A stretch of DNA of 64,000 bases, taken from the NCBI GenBank assembly GCA_030583905.1, contig CP129481.1, forward strand, positions 4,060,136 to 4,124,135, written 5' to 3'. Below are positions 1-8,261 of this stretch, one piece after another. The notes under the pieces were generated by a model. That model saw nothing but the letters and a program-made list of their open reading frames with translations, was not told the DNA's origin and ran no database searches. The stretch is from Anaerolineales bacterium. Lineage in GTDB: Bacteria; Chloroflexota; Anaerolineae; Anaerolineales; Villigracilaceae. The translations under genes and the position numbers were made by a program. Numbering within the stretch: position 1 is the stretch's first letter; every line of letters starts with the position of its first letter.

Positions 1-821
1 CTGCCATCCTGAATGCCCATGCCATGTTCGTAGATCAAGTGACGGAAGGTCGCGCCAAAGGGCAATTCATAATTACCAGGCTTGCGCACACGCCCCGAAA
101 GCGAGAAGATCTTTACGCCTGCGCTGTCGGCGGTGCCAATGCTTTTGTACCAGTCCGCGCCGTTTGTAAGAATGGGAGGCACGTTGGTAAAGGTTTCAAC
201 GTTATTGATGATGGTCGGCTTGCCGTACAGACCATATGAAGGCGGGAAGGGCGGACGTACGCGAGGCTGTCCGCGTTTGCCTTCGAGCGATTCAAGCAGG
301 GCGGTCTCCTCACCGCAGATGTAGGCACCCGCGCCAAGATGGGTGTAAATCTTCAGCGAATAATCGGTGCCGAAGAGATTGTCACCGAGGAAGCCCGCTT
401 CTTCCATTTCCGCGATCTTCTCATCGAGGAAGGCGGCAACCTGCCAAAACTCGCCGCGCAGATAGATATATGCCACATTCGCGCTGACGGCGTAACAAGC
501 GAGAGCGAGTCCCTCCAGGAATTGGAAGGGATTCTCCTCCATGATCTCGCGGTCTTTGAACGTACCCGGCTCAGACTCGTCCGCATTTGCCACCACATAG
601 TGGGGCCAGTTCTTGTTGTCGATGAACGACCACTTCATACCGGTGGGGAAGCCCGCACCGCCGCGTCCGCGCAGACCGGAGTTCTTGACCACTTCGGTCA
701 CATCGGTCGGCTTCATTTTGGTCACGGCTTTTTTTAATGCCGCGAAACCGCCGTTCTTTTTATAGACATTGAGATTTTTGATATCAGGGATGTCGCGATG
801 GCGCAAAAGGATGTGTTCCAT
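1..821 (-). CDS. nuoF: NADH-quinone oxidoreductase subunit F (partial, C-terminus outside window)
   Basis: NuoF is the FMN- and NADH-binding subunit of complex I, in the peripheral arm on the cytoplasmic side. The visible N-terminal ~273 residues begin MEHILLRHRDIPDIKN and carry the glycine-rich nucleotide motif GRGGAGFPTG near residue 51, the ADESEPGTFKDR stretch and the GAGAYICGEETAL segment, all typical of the family. The start ATG overlaps the nuoE stop by one base (TAATG), so the two are probably translationally coupled. The gene runs off the left edge, so the 4Fe-4S cysteines near the C-terminus are not visible. Confidence 0.95.
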   Translation of the reverse strand, partial: MEHILLRHRDIPDIKNLNVYKKNGGFAALKKAVTKMKPTDVTEVVKNSGLRGRGGAGFPTGMKWSFIDNKNWPHYVVANADESEPGTFKDREIMEENPFQFLEGLALACYAVSANVAYIYLRGEFWQVAAFLDEKIAEMEEAGFLGDNLFGTDYSLKIYTHLGAGAYICGEETALLESLEGKRGQPRVRPPFPPSYGLYGKPTIINNVETFTNVPPILTNGADWYKSIGTADSAGVKIFSLSGRVRKPGNYELPFGATFRHLIYEHGMGIQDG

Positions 822-1327
822 TATTTCTCCTCCCCATTGCCGCGTTTCAGCGCATCGATGAGTTCCATTGTGCGGTCCACCGTCATATATTCGTGATATT
901 TGATGCCGTCCGGTCCCTGCGTTTGGAACATGGGCGTACGGTCGCATGCGGCGAGGCACATGACCGCTTCGAGCGTGACCAGCCCGTCCTCCGTCGTTTC
1001 TCCGACCTTGACGCCAAGATTGGAACACAGGTTATCGAGGAATTCGTCCGCGCCGCGCAGGGCACAGGGCAAATCGGTGCAGATTTGCATGCGATATTTG
1101 CCTGCTTTTTTATCATGATATAGGGTGTAGAACCCAATAATGGAGGCGACGTCCGTTTCGGTAATGTCCAGGATCTGGGCGATGTCCTTCATCGCGTCTT
1201 TCGTGACGTACCCTTCCTCGCGCTGGGCGAGATAAAGAAGAGGCATGACCGCCGAGCGTTTGTGCTCAGGCGGGTATTTCGAAAGGATCTGTTTTACTTC
1301 CTTCGGGTGGGTTTTCTCAAGACTCAT
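821..1327 (-). CDS. nuoE: NADH-quinone oxidoreductase subunit E (2Fe-2S, thioredoxin-like)
   Basis: NuoE carries the N1a 2Fe-2S cluster and pairs with NuoF to accept electrons from NADH. The 168-residue protein has the helical N-terminal region with LYLAQREEGYV and the four cluster cysteines as CTDLPC and CLAACD in the thioredoxin-like half. Length matches the family (about 160-170). The start ATG overlaps the nuoD stop by four bases (ATGA) and the stop overlaps the nuoF start, the tight spacing expected in a nuo operon. Confidence 0.95.
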   Translation of the reverse strand: MSLEKTHPKEVKQILSKYPPEHKRSAVMPLLYLAQREEGYVTKDAMKDIAQILDITETDVASIIGFYTLYHDKKAGKYRMQICTDLPCALRGADEFLDNLCSNLGVKVGETTEDGLVTLEAVMCLAACDRTPMFQTQGPDGIKYHEYMTVDRTMELIDALKRGNGEEK

Positions 1328-2553
1328 CGGTCAATATCTCCGAGGACGATGTCAGTGGAGGCGAGCACCGCGACAAGGTCCGCCACCAAAAGTCCTTTGA
1401 CCATTTCCGAAAGCACGGCAAGATTGTCAAAGGACGGTGTTCTCATATGAACGCGGCGGGGTTTGGGTCCGCCATCCCCTGCGAGCAGGACGCCCAGTTC
1501 ACCGCGCGGGGATTCAATGGCACAGTAAATATCCGCGTCCGGGGCGGGGAAACCTTCCGTCCACAACTTGAAGTGATGGATAAGCGCCTCCATGCTCACG
1601 CCGATCTCTGAACGCGGCGGCGTGACGAACTTGCGGTTATCCGAGCGGACGGGTCCCATCGGCAGTTTGTTCAATGCCTGTTCAATGATCTTCAGCGTTT
1701 CGCGCAATTCATCAATGCGAACAAGATAGCGCGCATACGTGTCTCCTTCTGTGCGCACAGGGACGTTAAAGTCGTATTGTTCATAGCCCATGTACGGGCG
1801 GACTTTTCGCAGATCCCAGTCCACGCCCGAAGCGCGAAGCATCGGACCGGTGACGCCATAGGACAGGGCGGTTTCCTTACTCAGGTAGCCGATATCCACC
1901 ATACGGTCAATGAAGAGCGGGTTTTTCGTCAACAGGCGTTCGTATTCATCGATGCGTTTGGGGAAGATCTTAAGAAAATCACGCACGGCGGTTTCGAATT
2001 CCACCGGCACATCGCGCCAGACTCCGCCGGGACGGATGTAGGTCGTCATCATGCGCTGACCGGAGACCAGTTCGAAGATATCGAGGATCTGCTCGCGTTC
2101 GCGGAAACAATAGAGGAACATGGACATCGCAGCGAGGTCCAAGCCTGAGGTGCCGAGCCAGACCAAATGGGATGCGATGCGTTGGAGTTCCACCAGGATC
2201 ACGCGTAATGCCTGTGCGCGGGGCGGCACATCCAGATCCACCAGTTTTTCCACCGCCATGCAGTAGGCGAGGTTATTGCCCATCGTGTTCATGTAGTCAA
2301 GGCGGTCGGTCATTACTTCGGCTTTTTGGAAGGTCTTGGCTTCCATATTCTTTTCGATGCCGGTGTGCAAAAAGCCGATATCGGGGATGCAGTTGACGAT
2401 CACCTCGCCGTCCAGTTCCAGCAATAGACGCAGCACACCATGCGTGGACGGATGCTGGGGACCCATGTTCAGGAGCATGGTTTCGCCGGTAAGCGCGCGC
2501 TCCGAAACGAGGTGCTTGTATTGATCTATGGTGACTTCTTCGATCTGGGTCAT
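1324..2553 (-). CDS. nuoD: NADH-quinone oxidoreductase subunit D (49 kDa)
   Basis: NuoD forms the quinone-binding pocket of complex I together with NuoB and belongs to the hydrogenase large-subunit fold. The 409 residues include the hallmark NMGPQHPSTHGVLR near residue 29, HTGIEKNMEAKT, and the C-terminal LASTDIVLGDIDR ending typical of NuoD. Length is normal. It starts 2 bp after the nuoC stop and overlaps nuoE by 4 bp. Confidence 0.97.
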   Translation of the reverse strand: MTQIEEVTIDQYKHLVSERALTGETMLLNMGPQHPSTHGVLRLLLELDGEVIVNCIPDIGFLHTGIEKNMEAKTFQKAEVMTDRLDYMNTMGNNLAYCMAVEKLVDLDVPPRAQALRVILVELQRIASHLVWLGTSGLDLAAMSMFLYCFREREQILDIFELVSGQRMMTTYIRPGGVWRDVPVEFETAVRDFLKIFPKRIDEYERLLTKNPLFIDRMVDIGYLSKETALSYGVTGPMLRASGVDWDLRKVRPYMGYEQYDFNVPVRTEGDTYARYLVRIDELRETLKIIEQALNKLPMGPVRSDNRKFVTPPRSEIGVSMEALIHHFKLWTEGFPAPDADIYCAIESPRGELGVLLAGDGGPKPRRVHMRTPSFDNLAVLSEMVKGLLVADLVAVLASTDIVLGDIDR

Positions 2554-2555
2554 GG

Positions 2556-3068
2556 TTATTCCTTTGCGTACGGCTTGCGCAGGTCGATCTCATCAAAGTT
2601 GAAGGTGAACTGCGGTTCTTCGTAGCCGAGCGGAAAATCCCTGCGCAAAGGATGTCCTTCCGTATCATCAGGCATCAAGATGCGGCGCGGATCGGGATGC
2701 CCGTCCACTTCGATACCGAACATGTCGAACAGTTCACGCTCGCGCCAGATTGCCATCTTGAAAACGCGCGTCACCGTCGGGACCTTGAGGCTGTCTCCGT
2801 TTAAAGGAACCCGCAACTGCAGGGACAGATTCTGCGAGAGCGATGTCAATTGATAGATGACGTGAAAACGCGGCGAGGTTTGCGGGTAATAATCCACCGC
2901 CGTCAGCACCGAGAGCAATTCAAAGGAATGTTCGTCGCGCATAAGGGTGAGCGCATCCACGATCTGCTCAGATTTGAGAAAGCAATGCACTTCGCCGCGG
3001 AATTCATCCACCGTTACGCCGAACTTTTCCTGCAATGCCTTTACGATTGGTTCGAGTTTTTTTTCCAT
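2556..3068 (-). CDS. nuoC: NADH-quinone oxidoreductase subunit C (30 kDa)
   Basis: NuoC lies in the connecting module of complex I. The protein starting MEKKLEPIVKALQEKF contains the family signature ERELFDMFGIEVDGHPD followed by RRILMPDDTEGHPLRRDFPLG. The open frame extends 29 codons further upstream, but that stretch is a genomic repeat (3081-3168), while the ATG at 3068 is preceded by GGTGAAG at good distance, so I use the internal start, giving 170 residues. It sits between nuoB and nuoD in the canonical order. Confidence 0.93.
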   Translation of the reverse strand: MEKKLEPIVKALQEKFGVTVDEFRGEVHCFLKSEQIVDALTLMRDEHSFELLSVLTAVDYYPQTSPRFHVIYQLTSLSQNLSLQLRVPLNGDSLKVPTVTRVFKMAIWRERELFDMFGIEVDGHPDPRRILMPDDTEGHPLRRDFPLGYEEPQFTFNFDEIDLRKPYAKE

Positions 3069-3080
3069 AGTCTTCACCAG

Positions 3081-3168
3081 GTTATTGCGAGGGCGTCCTT
3101 GTTCCCTGCCCGAAGCAACTTGCAACATACGGGAGACGAGTCGGCGGGCGAGCATCTCCTCGCAACAA
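3081..3168. repeat. Intergenic repeat, family A (GCGAGGAG...CTTCGGGCAG...CGCAATRAC)
   Basis: On the minus strand this ~88-bp element starts TTGTTGCGAGGAG, contains TTGCTTCGGGCAGGGAACAAG and ends CTCGCAATAAC. The same order of blocks occurs at 29398-29490 in the dlt-like operon. Both copies sit between two genes of an operon. Inverted ends (TTGCGAGG against CCTCGCAA) would let it fold. It explains the spurious upstream extension of the nuoC reading frame. Confidence 0.75.
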
Positions 3169-3172
3169 CTTA

Positions 3173-3661
3173 TTAAGTGGCAGCCAGATCCTTGAACTTG
3201 GACGCCTTCACCTTTTCATGGACGGTCAAAATCCCATGGATCAATGCCTCGGGGCGCGGCGGACACCCCGCCACGAACACATCCACCGGAACGACTTCAT
3301 CCACGCCCTGATAGATGGCATAGTTATTGAATACGCCGCCGCAGGAGGCGCAATCGCCCATCGCGATCACCCATTTGGGTTCGGGCATCTGGTCATACAA
3401 GCGGCGCAGGACAGGTCCCATTTTCTTCGAGACGCGCCCCGCCACGATCATCAGGTCAGACTGGCGCGGGCTGGCGCGCATCAATTCCATGCCGAAGCGG
3501 CTCATATCGTAGCTGGCGGATTGGGCGGACATCATTTCAATGGCACAGCACGCCAGACCGAACAGCATGGGCCACATGGCATTCGTGCGCGACCAGTTGA
3601 CCATGTTCTCCAGCGTGGTGGTCACCACGCCCATATTTCCAAGTTTCTGCTCTACTCCCAT
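3173..3661 (-). CDS. nuoB: NADH-quinone oxidoreductase subunit B (N2 cluster)
   Basis: NuoB carries the terminal 4Fe-4S cluster N2 next to the quinone site. Cluster residues are visible as GLACCAIEMM, GDCASCGG and GCPPRPEAL. I take the ATG at 3661 (MGVEQKLGNMGVV), preceded by AGGAG seven bases upstream, rather than an in-frame start over 100 bp earlier that would lie inside nuoA. With this start the protein has 162 residues and overlaps the end of nuoA by 10 bp, a common nuoA-nuoB arrangement. Confidence 0.96.
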   Translation of the reverse strand: MGVEQKLGNMGVVTTTLENMVNWSRTNAMWPMLFGLACCAIEMMSAQSASYDMSRFGMELMRASPRQSDLMIVAGRVSKKMGPVLRRLYDQMPEPKWVIAMGDCASCGGVFNNYAIYQGVDEVVPVDVFVAGCPPRPEALIHGILTVHEKVKASKFKDLAAT

Positions 3662-4017
3662 TCGAGCGCTCCTTTCTTCCATGCATACACATAACCGATA
3701 AGCAGGATAATTATAAAGATCGCCATCTCGATCAAGCCGAACAGACCGAGCTGGCGGAAAGCGATCGCCCACGGCAAAAGAAAGACGACTTCGATATCGA
3801 AGAGAATGAACATCACAGCGACAAGGTAGAAGCGGACAGGCATACGCCGTGTTCCTTCACCGTATGGCGTCATGCCCGATTCGTACGGCATGTCTTTTGC
3901 AGCAGATTTTTTCTTTGGTCCGAACAACTCCCCCAGCCCGATTGCAATAAATGCAATAAGTGTGGCTACTGCGATCATCACCGCAATAGCAATATATTCC
4001 AGCAGCATGTTGGACAC
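3652..4017 (-). CDS. nuoA: NADH-quinone oxidoreductase subunit A
   Basis: NuoA is a small membrane subunit of complex I with three transmembrane helices. The 121-residue protein has helices at about residues 5-28, 63-85 and 90-112 and the conserved loop with KDMPYESGMTPYGEG and FYLVAVMFILFDIEVVFLLPWA. It is the first gene of the nuo operon here; GAGGTG lies six bases upstream of the ATG. Confidence 0.96.
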   Translation of the reverse strand: MSNMLLEYIAIAVMIAVATLIAFIAIGLGELFGPKKKSAAKDMPYESGMTPYGEGTRRMPVRFYLVAVMFILFDIEVVFLLPWAIAFRQLGLFGLIEMAIFIIILLIGYVYAWKKGALEWE

Positions 4018-4045
4018 CTCATTGATGCGTGAAATCTTGCACGTT

Positions 4046-4080
4046 CGGCGTAGTATATCACAAGAGACTTTAGCAGGCTA
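4046..4080 (-). promoter_or_regulatory. Probable nuo operon promoter (extended -10)
   Basis: On the minus strand an extended -10 box, TGATATACT, lies at 4060-4052 upstream of nuoA, placing the start of transcription near 4046 and leaving a ~29-nt leader. No strong -35 hexamer is seen at 17-bp distance, which an extended -10 can tolerate. Assignment is by inspection only. Confidence 0.45.
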
Positions 4081-4147
4081 GAAAAAGTGCTACTTTTCAC
4101 AAAATTGATGATAATCGTCATATTTCACGAAATCCGGGCTTTTCGAT

Positions 4148-4176
4148 AAAAAAAGAGCGGATGAGTATCCGCTCCT
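4148..4176 (-). terminator. Intrinsic terminator after rpoD
   Basis: Perfect 8-bp stem GAGCGGAT / ATCCGCTC with a 4-base loop; on the minus strand the stem is followed by seven T (TTTTTTT), the classical arrangement. It ends the dnaG-rpoD transcript before the nuo promoter region. Confidence 0.85.
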
Positions 4177-4200
4177 TTATCTATTTTATTGAAAACTTCA

Positions 4201-5817
4201 TCAATCCCCCAGATAATCACGCAATTCACGGCTCCGCGCGGGGTGACGTAGTTTCCGCAGCGCTTTTGCCTCGATCTGGCGGATGCGTTCGCGCGTCACA
4301 TCGAAGTAACGGCTGACCTCCTCCAGCGTATGCTCCCTGCCGTCCTTGAGTCCGAAGCGCAGTTCCAGCACATCCCGTTCACGCTCGGACAGCACCTCCA
4401 GCGCGTGCTGGACCTGCTCGCGGAGCATTTCCTTGGCGGCGGCATCCATCGGCGAAAGCGCGTCGATGTCTTCGATGAAATCACCCAACGCGCTGGAGTC
4501 ATCGTCACCGACGGGACCTTCCAGCGAGATCGTCTCTTCCGCCGAACGGAGGGCGCGCGTCACCTTCTGCGAGGCGATGTCGAGCCGCCGCTGCAACTCC
4601 GGTTTGACGGCTTTATTCTCGGCGTGCGCACGCAAAATGGACTGCACATCCGCAGCGGAGAGATAGCCGACCTCGAGCGCCAGTTCCTCGTTTGTGGGTT
4701 CGCGCCCGAGGGTTTGGGTCAGTTGACGCTGGGCGCGCAGGATGCGCGAGATCGACTCGAACAAATGGACCGGGATGCGGATCGTACGCGCCTGCTCCGC
4801 GATAGAACGGTTAATGGATTGACGGATCCACCAGGTGGCATAGGTGCTGAATTTGAATCCGCGCCGCGGATCGAACTTTCCAATGGCACGCAGCAAGCCC
4901 ATGTTGCCCTCCTGGATCAGATCAAGGAAGGAGATGCCGCGACCCAAATAACGTTTGGCAACGCTGACGACCAACCGTAAGTTGGCGCGGACGAGCGCCT
5001 GGTTCGCATCCTCCGAACGGGCATGGACGGCATCGATCTCATCCAGCAAAACGTCGTCAGCGGACAAATTGCGGTACAACGTGCGTTGGGAAGGGAATTC
5101 ATGCCGCTCGCGGACATGTGTCAGCAGCCACTCCGCATATTTAAACGGAAGCAGGTACAGGCTGAGATAGACGCTGTAGGCGTGCCGGGCAAGATTATCC
5201 CACAGATGGTCTGTCCCCCAATCGCCGTTATCCAGATAGGCACGCAGATAGGACGGCGCATCAAACTCCCAGCCGGTATGAAGCGTCTGCGCCTCGGCGA
5301 TCATCAACGCAAGGTTGGGGAGTTCATGCTCGAGCCGCTCGGCATCTTCGACCAGACGCTCCCAGGATGTGAGCATTTCGGAAATGAGCGCATGATAAAC
5401 GGAACACGCCTGCGAAACCCCTTTGCGTTGTTTCAACTTGCGGAGCGTGCCGACCAGCCGGTTGGCTTCGATGATGGTGGCAAGGCGGAACTCGCTGTCG
5501 GCATCGAGCAGTTTTACCTGCCCGATCTCGCGCAGATACAAGCGCACGGGGTCTTCAGCGGATTCGCCCGCTTCGTGCACATGAATGGCGAGGACGTTTT
5601 CGAGTTCATCCTCCGGCGGCTGTTCCGCATCAAGCAGGTCATCGACCGGCATTTCCTCCAGCGGAAACGCCCTTGTTTCGGTAAAGGATTCCAGCATGGA
5701 ACCCGCAACAGGTTGTGTTTTGAGTTTCTTTCCGGGAGAAGTCTTTCCCCCCTGTGGTTTCAAAACCTGTTTTGGTTTTCTTGCAGGTTTTGATTTCAGT
5801 TTGCTTTTGGCAGGCAT
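4201..5817 (-). CDS. rpoD: RNA polymerase primary sigma factor
   Basis: Group-1 sigma-70 that directs RNA polymerase to housekeeping promoters. After a Lys/Pro-rich N-terminus (residues 1-35) come region 1.2 (EDPVRLYLREIGQVKLL), region 2 (ANLRLVVSVAKRYLGRG, LDLIQEGNMGLLRAI, STYATWWIRQSI), region 3 and region 4 with the helix-turn-helix HTLEEVSRYFDVTRERIRQI. Region 2.3-2.4 aromatic residues are intact. The ATG at 5817 follows AAAGGGA at good distance; the frame upstream opens only with TTG. It follows dnaG by 29 bp, the usual macromolecular-synthesis arrangement. Confidence 0.97.
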   Translation of the reverse strand: MPAKSKLKSKPARKPKQVLKPQGGKTSPGKKLKTQPVAGSMLESFTETRAFPLEEMPVDDLLDAEQPPEDELENVLAIHVHEAGESAEDPVRLYLREIGQVKLLDADSEFRLATIIEANRLVGTLRKLKQRKGVSQACSVYHALISEMLTSWERLVEDAERLEHELPNLALMIAEAQTLHTGWEFDAPSYLRAYLDNGDWGTDHLWDNLARHAYSVYLSLYLLPFKYAEWLLTHVRERHEFPSQRTLYRNLSADDVLLDEIDAVHARSEDANQALVRANLRLVVSVAKRYLGRGISFLDLIQEGNMGLLRAIGKFDPRRGFKFSTYATWWIRQSINRSIAEQARTIRIPVHLFESISRILRAQRQLTQTLGREPTNEELALEVGYLSAADVQSILRAHAENKAVKPELQRRLDIASQKVTRALRSAEETISLEGPVGDDDSSALGDFIEDIDALSPMDAAAKEMLREQVQHALEVLSERERDVLELRFGLKDGREHTLEEVSRYFDVTRERIRQIEAKALRKLRHPARSRELRDYLGD

Positions 5818-5846
5818 TCGAATTCCCTTTCGCAAACGTCCTTGTG

Positions 5847-7724
5847 TCAGATCTTCATACGATCAATATACATGCGTAATTTTATCAGACGGGCGATCTC
5901 TTTTTCATATTCTGTAGCGCGCGCATCGCCCTGTTCGCCCGCCTCCTCCTGCAGATAACGGTATTGCGTGATCTGCTCCGCCGCGCGGGTCAGGCGCATC
6001 TTTTTTACCGCGCGCACAAGGTCATCGCGCAAGGCTTCGGCAGGCTGTTTGAACTGCTCGCTTTCTTTTAACAATTCGTTCGCCAGCGGCAGGACGGCAT
6101 CCGGCAGTTTCGACATCACATAAGCATGATAATCGTGATCGACCTGCTCCAACGACTCCCGGATGGTTTGAACGATCAATTGATGATCCGTGTACTCGAA
6201 ATCATCCGTCGTCAACGCACTCAAATGATTTTCCTCGAGTTTGCGGTCCACCTGATACAGTAATTCCGGCGTGCGGAGCGCAACCCCCACAAAAAAGGAC
6301 TCGACCTTCAAACTCGGATTAACCGCCGCGACGGTTCTTTCCATCTTTGGAATGGATCGTTCCCCGCGCGGCTTGCGCCTCACCACCGGACCTCGAACCG
6401 GGGCAGCCATCAAGGAGCGTTCATCCACCTTGAGCATTCTCGCCAGCGCCTGACGGTAGGTATCGCGTTCCAACGCATTGGACAGGTCATCGATCAATGG
6501 AAGCACCTGCGCCGCGATCTGGTTCTTGATCTTCGGGTCGCTTAAATTCTGTCCCGCCGCCAAAGTCTCCATGACATGGGTGACAATGGGTTTGGAATTC
6601 TCGATAATGTGCGCCCATTCTTCTTTATCCCGCGCTACGATCTCATCAGGATCAAGGTCATCGGGGATTGCGGCTACACGCAGGTCTGCCTGCAAACGAG
6701 ACTCATTGCGGAGCAATCCGCGCGCATCGAACCCAAGTTCCCCTTCCTTATCCATCGCGGAGCGGGCGGCTTCCAGTCCGCGCAGGACAGCTTTTTGTCC
6801 CGCTGTATCCGGGTCGAGCGCAAGGACGATGCGGCGCGTGGAGCGTTTGAGCAGGCGCAACTGGTCTTCGGTCAACGCCGTGCCCATCGGCGAAACGACG
6901 TTCTCGTAGCCCGCCTGATGCAAAGCGATGACATCCAGATAGCCTTCGACGATCACCGCCTGATCCGCCGCGCGAATGGGTTTGCGGGCGCGGTCCAAAC
7001 CATAGAGCAGGCGTCCTTTTGAGAAGATCGGCGTTTCGGGCGAATTGAGAAATTTCGGAATATCGTCCGGGTCCACGATGCGCGCGCCGAAGCCTGCCAT
7101 GCGTCCCTGCTCATCGCGGATGGGGATCATGATGCGGTGGCGGAAGCGGTCATAATATCCGCCGCTGTCCCGTTCGGAGAGCAGACCCGCCTCGAACAAT
7201 TCCTGCTCCGGGTAGCCGCGTTGGGTGAAATGGGTCAGAGCGGAATCCCAGCTCTGGGGCGCATACCCCAGCCCAAAGGTCTCGATGGTGGCGTCGGTCA
7301 ATCCGCGTTTTTCGCGCAGATAGTTCATGATCTCCGCGTTGGCGACCAGGTGACTGCGGTAAAAGATGACCGCGTCCTCGAGCAATTTGCGGAGGTTGTC
7401 GTATGCTTCGCGCTGTTCGGGGCTCTCGCGCTGGAATTCCTTCAACTCCACACCGGCACGCGCGGCAAGTTTCTGCAATGCTTCCTTGAAGTCAATGCCT
7501 TCGCGCTTCATCACGAATTTGAAGATGTCGCCGCCCTCGTTGCACGCGCCGAAACAGCGCCATGTCCCGGATTCGGGCCAGACGACAAAGGCAGGCGTTT
7601 TCTTGTTATCGTGGAACGGACAAAAGCCTGTGTAGTTCTTCCCCGCATGGCGCAGTTTTACGCCCGTCTCGGAGACGAGGTCCACAATATCGATACGCGC
7701 TTTGATTTCATCAATTTGAGACAT
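5847..7724 (-). CDS. dnaG: DNA primase
   Basis: DnaG makes RNA primers at the replication fork. The 625-residue protein has an N-terminal zinc finger (CPFH near residue 36, then CFGAC near 57, i.e. Cys-x3-Cys in the second pair instead of the more usual Cys-x2-Cys), the catalytic core beginning MIPIRDEQGRMAGFGARI, and the TOPRIM domain with VIVEGYLDVIALHQAG and LALDPDTAGQKA. The C-terminal ~150 residues are helical and would bind DnaB. It is followed directly by rpoD. No clear ribosome-binding site precedes the ATG. Confidence 0.96.
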   Translation of the reverse strand: MSQIDEIKARIDIVDLVSETGVKLRHAGKNYTGFCPFHDNKKTPAFVVWPESGTWRCFGACNEGGDIFKFVMKREGIDFKEALQKLAARAGVELKEFQRESPEQREAYDNLRKLLEDAVIFYRSHLVANAEIMNYLREKRGLTDATIETFGLGYAPQSWDSALTHFTQRGYPEQELFEAGLLSERDSGGYYDRFRHRIMIPIRDEQGRMAGFGARIVDPDDIPKFLNSPETPIFSKGRLLYGLDRARKPIRAADQAVIVEGYLDVIALHQAGYENVVSPMGTALTEDQLRLLKRSTRRIVLALDPDTAGQKAVLRGLEAARSAMDKEGELGFDARGLLRNESRLQADLRVAAIPDDLDPDEIVARDKEEWAHIIENSKPIVTHVMETLAAGQNLSDPKIKNQIAAQVLPLIDDLSNALERDTYRQALARMLKVDERSLMAAPVRGPVVRRKPRGERSIPKMERTVAAVNPSLKVESFFVGVALRTPELLYQVDRKLEENHLSALTTDDFEYTDHQLIVQTIRESLEQVDHDYHAYVMSKLPDAVLPLANELLKESEQFKQPAEALRDDLVRAVKKMRLTRAAEQITQYRYLQEEAGEQGDARATEYEKEIARLIKLRMYIDRMKI

Positions 7725-7776
7725 AGAGCAGGTTGATTATAGACTTGGTTTCATGGAATGGCAAATCCATTCCTTA

Positions 7777-7807
7777 AAACAAAACAGGGCAGTCTTTGGA
7801 CTGCCCT
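7777..7807 (-). terminator. Intrinsic terminator after the 85-residue secreted peptide gene
   Basis: Nine-base-pair stem AGGGCAGTC / GACTGCCCT with a four-base loop (7786-7807). On the minus strand it is followed by GTTTTGTTTT. It separates the small gene at 7825-8082 from dnaG. Confidence 0.8.
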
Positions 7808-7824
7808 GAGTCATCGAGCAAAGG

Positions 7825-8082
7825 TTAGAAGTCGCTGGGATCCATGTACTCCGACTCGCATCCGCCATGTCCCCTGCCCGACGGGTCTTTATACACGTCG
7901 AGGTGCGGGTTGCTCGATTTCTGCTTCGGGAACGCGCCCTCAAACCTGCCGCCGAGAACATACGTCCCTTTGCTGTCCTGCTGAGCTGTACTGGACATGG
8001 CTTGCACGCTTGCATAGGCGCCGGCAATGACCACCAAACCAATGACAAGCGCGAGGGTGATTCGAAACGTTAACTTGGACAT
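7825..8082 (-). CDS. Small exported peptide of unknown function
   Basis: An 85-residue protein starting MSKLTFRITLALVIGL: one hydrophobic segment (about residues 8-28) serves as signal sequence or membrane anchor, followed by a short polar domain with KGTYVLGGRFEGAFPKQK and a C-terminus rich in Gly, His, Asp and one Cys (GRGHGGCESEYMDPSDF). AAGGAG lies seven bases before the ATG at 8082, so the longer open frame to 8211 is not used. It stands alone between glyQS and dnaG with its own terminator. I do not recognise the family. Confidence 0.7.
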   Translation of the reverse strand: MSKLTFRITLALVIGLVVIAGAYASVQAMSSTAQQDSKGTYVLGGRFEGAFPKQKSSNPHLDVYKDPSGRGHGGCESEYMDPSDF

Positions 8083-8217
8083 AATTCTACTCCTTGTTAA
8101 TCTGCTGGCTTGAATGAAAGAGCGATGTGTGATTGACCGAAAAAGCATCCCCGCTTTTGATAGTGAGCAAATTATACCTAAACCTGTCCGATTTGGAGCA
8201 ACCCTTATCAATCCTTA

Positions 8218-8250
8218 ATAAAAACATCCCGCAGAGCACTCTGCGGGATG
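8218..8250 (-). terminator. Intrinsic terminator after glyQS
   Basis: Twelve-base inverted repeat CATCCCGCAGAG / CTCTGCGGGATG (8225-8250); on the minus strand it is followed by TTTTTATTAAGG. It lies 11 bp past the glyQS stop codon. Confidence 0.85.
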
Positions 8251-8261
8251 CCTGTTTCTCC

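Noticed and set aside
2556..3155. Long N-terminal extension of nuoC
   Set aside because: The extra 29 codons are family A repeat sequence, and the internal ATG at 3068 has a proper ribosome-binding site.
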